NCBI GenBank assembly: GCA_030151135.1
Contig: JASLEQ010000068.1
Coordinates: forward strand, 1-7,394
Direction of reading: 5' to 3'
DNA length: 7,394 bases
DNA from: Candidatus Sulfotelmatobacter sp.
GTDB taxonomy: Bacteria > Acidobacteriota > Terriglobia > Terriglobales > SbA1
Shown here: one piece after another, positions 5,887 to 7,394 of the stretch
How the letters are laid out: each line of letters starts with the position of its first letter
How positions within the stretch are numbered: the first letter of the stretch is position 1
Notes under the pieces: model-generated
What the model saw: the letters and a program-made list of their open reading frames with translations, nothing else
Told to the model about the DNA's origin: nothing
Databases searched by the model: none
Translations under genes and position numbers: made by a program

Positions 5887-6489
5887 ATGCGAAAAGGATT
5901 TACGAGAAAGCCAAAACCGGACGAGCCCGGGACGCTGGTCAAGAACTACATAACGCCGAGCGGGTTGCAGCGTCTGAAAGATGAGCACCGGTTTCTGCTC
6001 ACGCGGGAGCGTCCGGCGGTGACGGAGGTGGTGGCGTGGGCCGCCGGCAACGGCGATCGCAGTGAAAACGCCGATTATCAGTATGGCAAGCGGCGGCTGC
6101 GGCAGATCGATGGACGGATTCGCTTTCTCACGAAGCGAATCGAGGCGGCGGAAGTGGTGGACCCTGAAGCTCCGAGATCGGGGCAGGCGGCGATGAAGGC
6201 ATTCTTCGGAGCGACGGTGCGCTATGCGAATGCCGCGGGAGTGGAGCGAGTGGTGAGCATCGTCGGCACGGACGAGGTCGATCTTAATCGCAACCACATC
6301 AGCTGGGTGTCGCCACTGGGACGCGCGTTGATGAAGTCGGCAGCGGGCGACAGTGTCGTCCTTCAATTGCCGGGAGGCACGGAATCCCTGACCGTGCTGG
6401 AAGTGCGCTACGAGCGCATTTCGGTGGAACCGTTCCGTGAACCACCGGGATCCGAGGCGTCGGGAAAAGGACTCCGTCGCCGAAGCTAG
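5887..6489 (+). CDS. greB: transcription elongation factor GreB
   Basis: GreB binds the secondary channel of RNA polymerase and stimulates cleavage of backtracked RNA, which rescues stalled complexes. The 200-residue product has the N-terminal coiled coil (about 20-95), starting NYITPSGLQRLKDE. Its tip motif NGDRSENADYQYGKRRLR is at 55-72, where Asp57 and Glu60 correspond to the acidic residues that position the catalytic magnesium. The FKBP-like C-terminal domain follows (FFGATVRYA; ISWVSPLGRALMKSAAGD; LTVLEVRYE). AWAAGNGDRSENADYQYGKRRLR is more GreB-like than GreA-like. E. coli GreB has 158 residues. Here the excess is a basic N-terminal lead of about 19 residues and a C-terminal tail after EVRYERI that is rich in Pro, Gly and Arg. 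The ribosome binding site is weak. It is transcribed divergently from the cupin gene. Confidence 0.95.
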   Translation: MRKGFTRKPKPDEPGTLVKNYITPSGLQRLKDEHRFLLTRERPAVTEVVAWAAGNGDRSENADYQYGKRRLRQIDGRIRFLTKRIEAAEVVDPEAPRSGQAAMKAFFGATVRYANAAGVERVVSIVGTDEVDLNRNHISWVSPLGRALMKSAAGDSVVLQLPGGTESLTVLEVRYERISVEPFREPPGSEASGKGLRRRS

Positions 6490-6686
6490 TCTTCGTAAGC
6501 AGCCGCGGTTCCGGGGGAGCTGAGACGACCTTGGCGTTGTATTGCCCACCCCGCAGCGCTACACGCCCACAGAGCAATCGAGAGCATCAGGCCGTGGTGG
6601 GCAAGCTCCGCGATCACGTCAGGATCAGATTGAATGATCGAGCAGGCGTTCGAGAATTCGGGGGCCTCATTGAGGACGCGAAGCAA
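6486..6686 (-). CDS. doubtful small ORF with one hydrophobic segment
   Basis: A 66-codon minus-strand ORF with a TTG start overlaps the last four bases of greB tail to tail. Its product has an acidic N-terminal half (VLNEAPEFSNACSIIQSDPDVIAELAHH) and one hydrophobic stretch (GLMLSIALWACSAAGWAI). Codon third positions are rich in G and C, as in real genes here. There is no ATG, no good Shine-Dalgarno sequence, and an in-frame stop lies just upstream of the TTG. It matches no family I recognise. It may be a remnant of a longer gene or a chance frame in the greB-to-membrane-protein gap. Confidence 0.2.
   Translation of the reverse strand: MLRVLNEAPEFSNACSIIQSDPDVIAELAHHGLMLSIALWACSAAGWAIQRQGRLSSPGTAAAYED
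6542..6604. repeat. long-range 9-bp inverted repeat
   Basis: TTGCCCACC (6542-6550) and GGTGGGCAA (6596-6604) are perfect complements separated by 45 bases. They lie in the otherwise gene-poor gap after greB. The pair could close a structured RNA or act as a distant terminator of greB, but no T-tract follows. A 9-bp match within a gap of this size is mildly unexpected but not rare. Confidence 0.25.
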
Positions 6687-6709
6687 GGCGATCCAGCCGT
6701 ATTATTTTG

Positions 6710-6729
6710 ATGTAAAAAACATTTGACAT
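6710..6729. promoter_or_regulatory. upstream operator copy for the membrane protein/XRE operon
   Basis: ATGTAAAA (6710-6717), four spacer bases and TTTGACAT (6722-6729) repeat the 8-4-8 palindrome found perfectly at 6756-6775, with one mismatch in the left arm (A for C at position five). The right arm contains the TTGACA -35 box. A repressor bound here would cover the RNA polymerase -35 contact. The XRE protein encoded at 7214 is the likely binder, by inference. Confidence 0.55.
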
Positions 6730-6752
6730 TAAAAGCTGCATTGAATTATCTT
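6723..6752 (+). promoter_or_regulatory. candidate promoter of the membrane protein/XRE operon
   Basis: A consensus -35 TTGACA at 6723-6728 is followed after 18 bases by TATCTT at 6747-6752, which matches four of six -10 bases. Transcription would start near 6759, inside the downstream operator. The surrounding 70 bases are clearly more AT-rich than the rest of the window, as expected for a promoter region. Confidence 0.5.
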
Positions 6753-6755
6753 GCG

Positions 6756-6775
6756 ATGTCAAATATTTTTGACAT
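6756..6775. promoter_or_regulatory. downstream operator copy, perfect 8-4-8 palindrome
   Basis: ATGTCAAA (6756-6763), TATT and TTTGACAT (6768-6775) form a perfect palindrome with a 4-bp spacer. It covers the expected transcription start and ends just before the AGAGGA ribosome binding site. Its centre lies 46 bp from that of the upstream copy. Two matching copies around one promoter are strong evidence for a dimeric repressor site. Confidence 0.65.
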
Positions 6776-6788
6776 AGAGGACGAAATG

Positions 6789-7214
6789 ATGACGAGTATT
6801 TCGTACCGGGAAAAGACGCTGTACGCCTCGCTAGTGGTGGAGTTGATTGTGTATGGACCGTATTTTTTTCTGCACCGGCAAAACTCGGTGGACAAAGTTG
6901 CCGGGATGATCGTGGGCATCATCGTGCTGCAAACCATTTTGCAGCTGATCATCGCCGCACTAACGCGGAACAGAATCACGGATGAGCGCGACCGGTTGAT
7001 TGAACTGCGAGGATACCGCGCCGGTTATTTGACGCTGGCATCGCTGATGGTGATGGCTCTGGGGACGTTGTGGTTCTACGCTGACGTCGGCAACCATCGA
7101 CTGGAAGGACCGATGGTCGGGCTGCATTTCCTGAACGTCTTCTTCGGAATGTTAATCATTTCGGACATCACGAAAACCGCCACGCAGCTTGTGGCATACC
7201 GAAGGGCGCTCTGA
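6789..7214 (+). CDS. four-helix membrane protein paired with an XRE regulator
   Basis: This 141-residue integral membrane protein has hydrophobic segments at about 10-28, 37-57, 77-97 and 109-126. Between helices 2 and 3 is a charged loop, NRITDERDRLIELRGYRAGY (61-80), whose DERD..I pattern recurs in small membrane proteins encoded next to XRE regulators (DUF2178-like); exact family membership is uncertain. No enzymatic motif is visible. AGAGGA at 6776-6781 gives a spacing of seven bases to ATG 6789 and four to the adjacent ATG 6786, so either may be used. A TTG at 6723 lies within the -35 box and is not credible. The stop TGA shares its last base with the start of the XRE gene, so the two are translationally coupled. 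The function is unknown. Confidence 0.8.
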   Translation: MTSISYREKTLYASLVVELIVYGPYFFLHRQNSVDKVAGMIVGIIVLQTILQLIIAALTRNRITDERDRLIELRGYRAGYLTLASLMVMALGTLWFYADVGNHRLEGPMVGLHFLNVFFGMLIISDITKTATQLVAYRRAL

Positions 7215-7394
7215 TGGCGGCCATACGCAATCAGATACGGGAACTTCGCGCGAAACGCGAGATGACGCAGCAGGACCTCGCCGACCGGGTTGGAGTCACG
7301 CGGCAAACGGTGATTGCCATGGAACAGGACAAGTATTCGCCGTCGCTCGAAACCGCGTTCAAGGTGGCGATTGCGCTGGGAGTAACACTGGAGC
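7214..7394 (+). CDS. XRE-family HTH regulator (5' part, cut by window end)
   Basis: The first 60 residues are present and the gene continues past the window. They form an almost complete Cro/C1-type helix-turn-helix: IRELRAKREMTQQDLADRVGVTRQTVIAMEQDKYSPSLETAFKVAIALG, with the recognition helix around VTRQTVIAMEQ (28-38). This matches the short, compact XRE proteins (about 65-75 residues, YozG-like) that are usually encoded with small membrane proteins. The ATG overlaps the preceding TGA by one base (TGATG), and AAGGG at 7202-7206 provides a ribosome binding site seven bases upstream. It is the natural candidate to bind the twin palindromes at 6710 and 6756 and repress its own operon. Confidence 0.9.
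   Translation, partial: MAAIRNQIRELRAKREMTQQDLADRVGVTRQTVIAMEQDKYSPSLETAFKVAIALGVTLE

Noticed and set aside
5664..5984. Plus-strand ORF across the divergent gap into greB
   Set aside because: It overlaps the cupin promoter and the 5' end of greB in another frame and has no domain or ribosome binding site.
5644..6549. Upstream extension of the cupin reading frame, open for about 300 codons
   Set aside because: It runs antisense to greB, is rich in Arg, His, Pro and Ser with no domain, and would place the signal peptide in mid-protein. It is a by-product of the codon use of greB.
6665..6675. CCTCA-T-TGAGG palindrome
   Set aside because: The loop of one base cannot form a normal RNA hairpin, and such short palindromes are expected by chance.
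6769..6774. Second TTGACA box as a -35 element
   Set aside because: It is part of the right arm of the downstream operator and no -10-like sequence follows 16-18 bases later.
1..7394. CRISPR array, tRNA, insertion sequence or phage genes
   Set aside because: No regularly spaced repeats, tRNA-like folds with conserved loops, transposase or phage motifs were seen on either strand by eye.

Overview
The window is moderately GC-rich bacterial chromosome, most likely from an acidobacterium (Terriglobia-like). The strongest clue is the large minus-strand permease at 1767-4373: two MacB/FtsX units in one chain, an N-terminal prefix domain, no neighbouring ATPase, and a PadR regulator directly upstream. 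That is the hallmark of the ADOP (acidobacterial duplicated orphan permease) families. The assignment rests on gene content only, not on a marker-gene comparison.

Layout. Bases 1-129 hold a possible 3' gene tail and a candidate promoter. 130-1578 (+) is a compact operon: an ArsR-type repressor, an AHSA1/SRPBCC-domain protein whose start overlaps the repressor, and a DinB-fold protein with a signal peptide. 1579-1766 is a convergent intergenic zone with several short hairpins. 1767-4745 (-) is a PadR-ADOP operon with a 3-nt gap. 4746-4962 holds the PadR promoter, an inverted repeat over it, and a hairpin behind the next gene. 4963-5643 (-) encodes an exported cupin protein. 5644-5886 is a divergent promoter region. 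5887-6489 (+) encodes GreB. 6490-6722 has only a doubtful minus-strand ORF and a long-range inverted repeat. From about 6700 to the end is a small operon encoding a four-helix membrane protein and an XRE-type repressor, which runs off the window at 7394.

How the genes fit together. Three of the four transcription units combine a small one-component regulator (ArsR, PadR, XRE) with an effector of poorly known function. Each regulator probably controls its own operon. The clearest direct evidence is in front of the membrane-protein/XRE pair: two copies of an 8-4-8 palindrome (ATGTCAAA-N4-TTTGACAT, the first with one mismatch), one overlapping a TTGACA -35 box and the other covering the expected transcription start. 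The arsR and padR promoters each place the -10 box so close to the start codon that leaderless translation is plausible. No phage, insertion sequence, CRISPR array, tRNA or rRNA was seen. Most of the window is ordinary accessory or housekeeping chromosome, and the operator pair is the item most worth testing.
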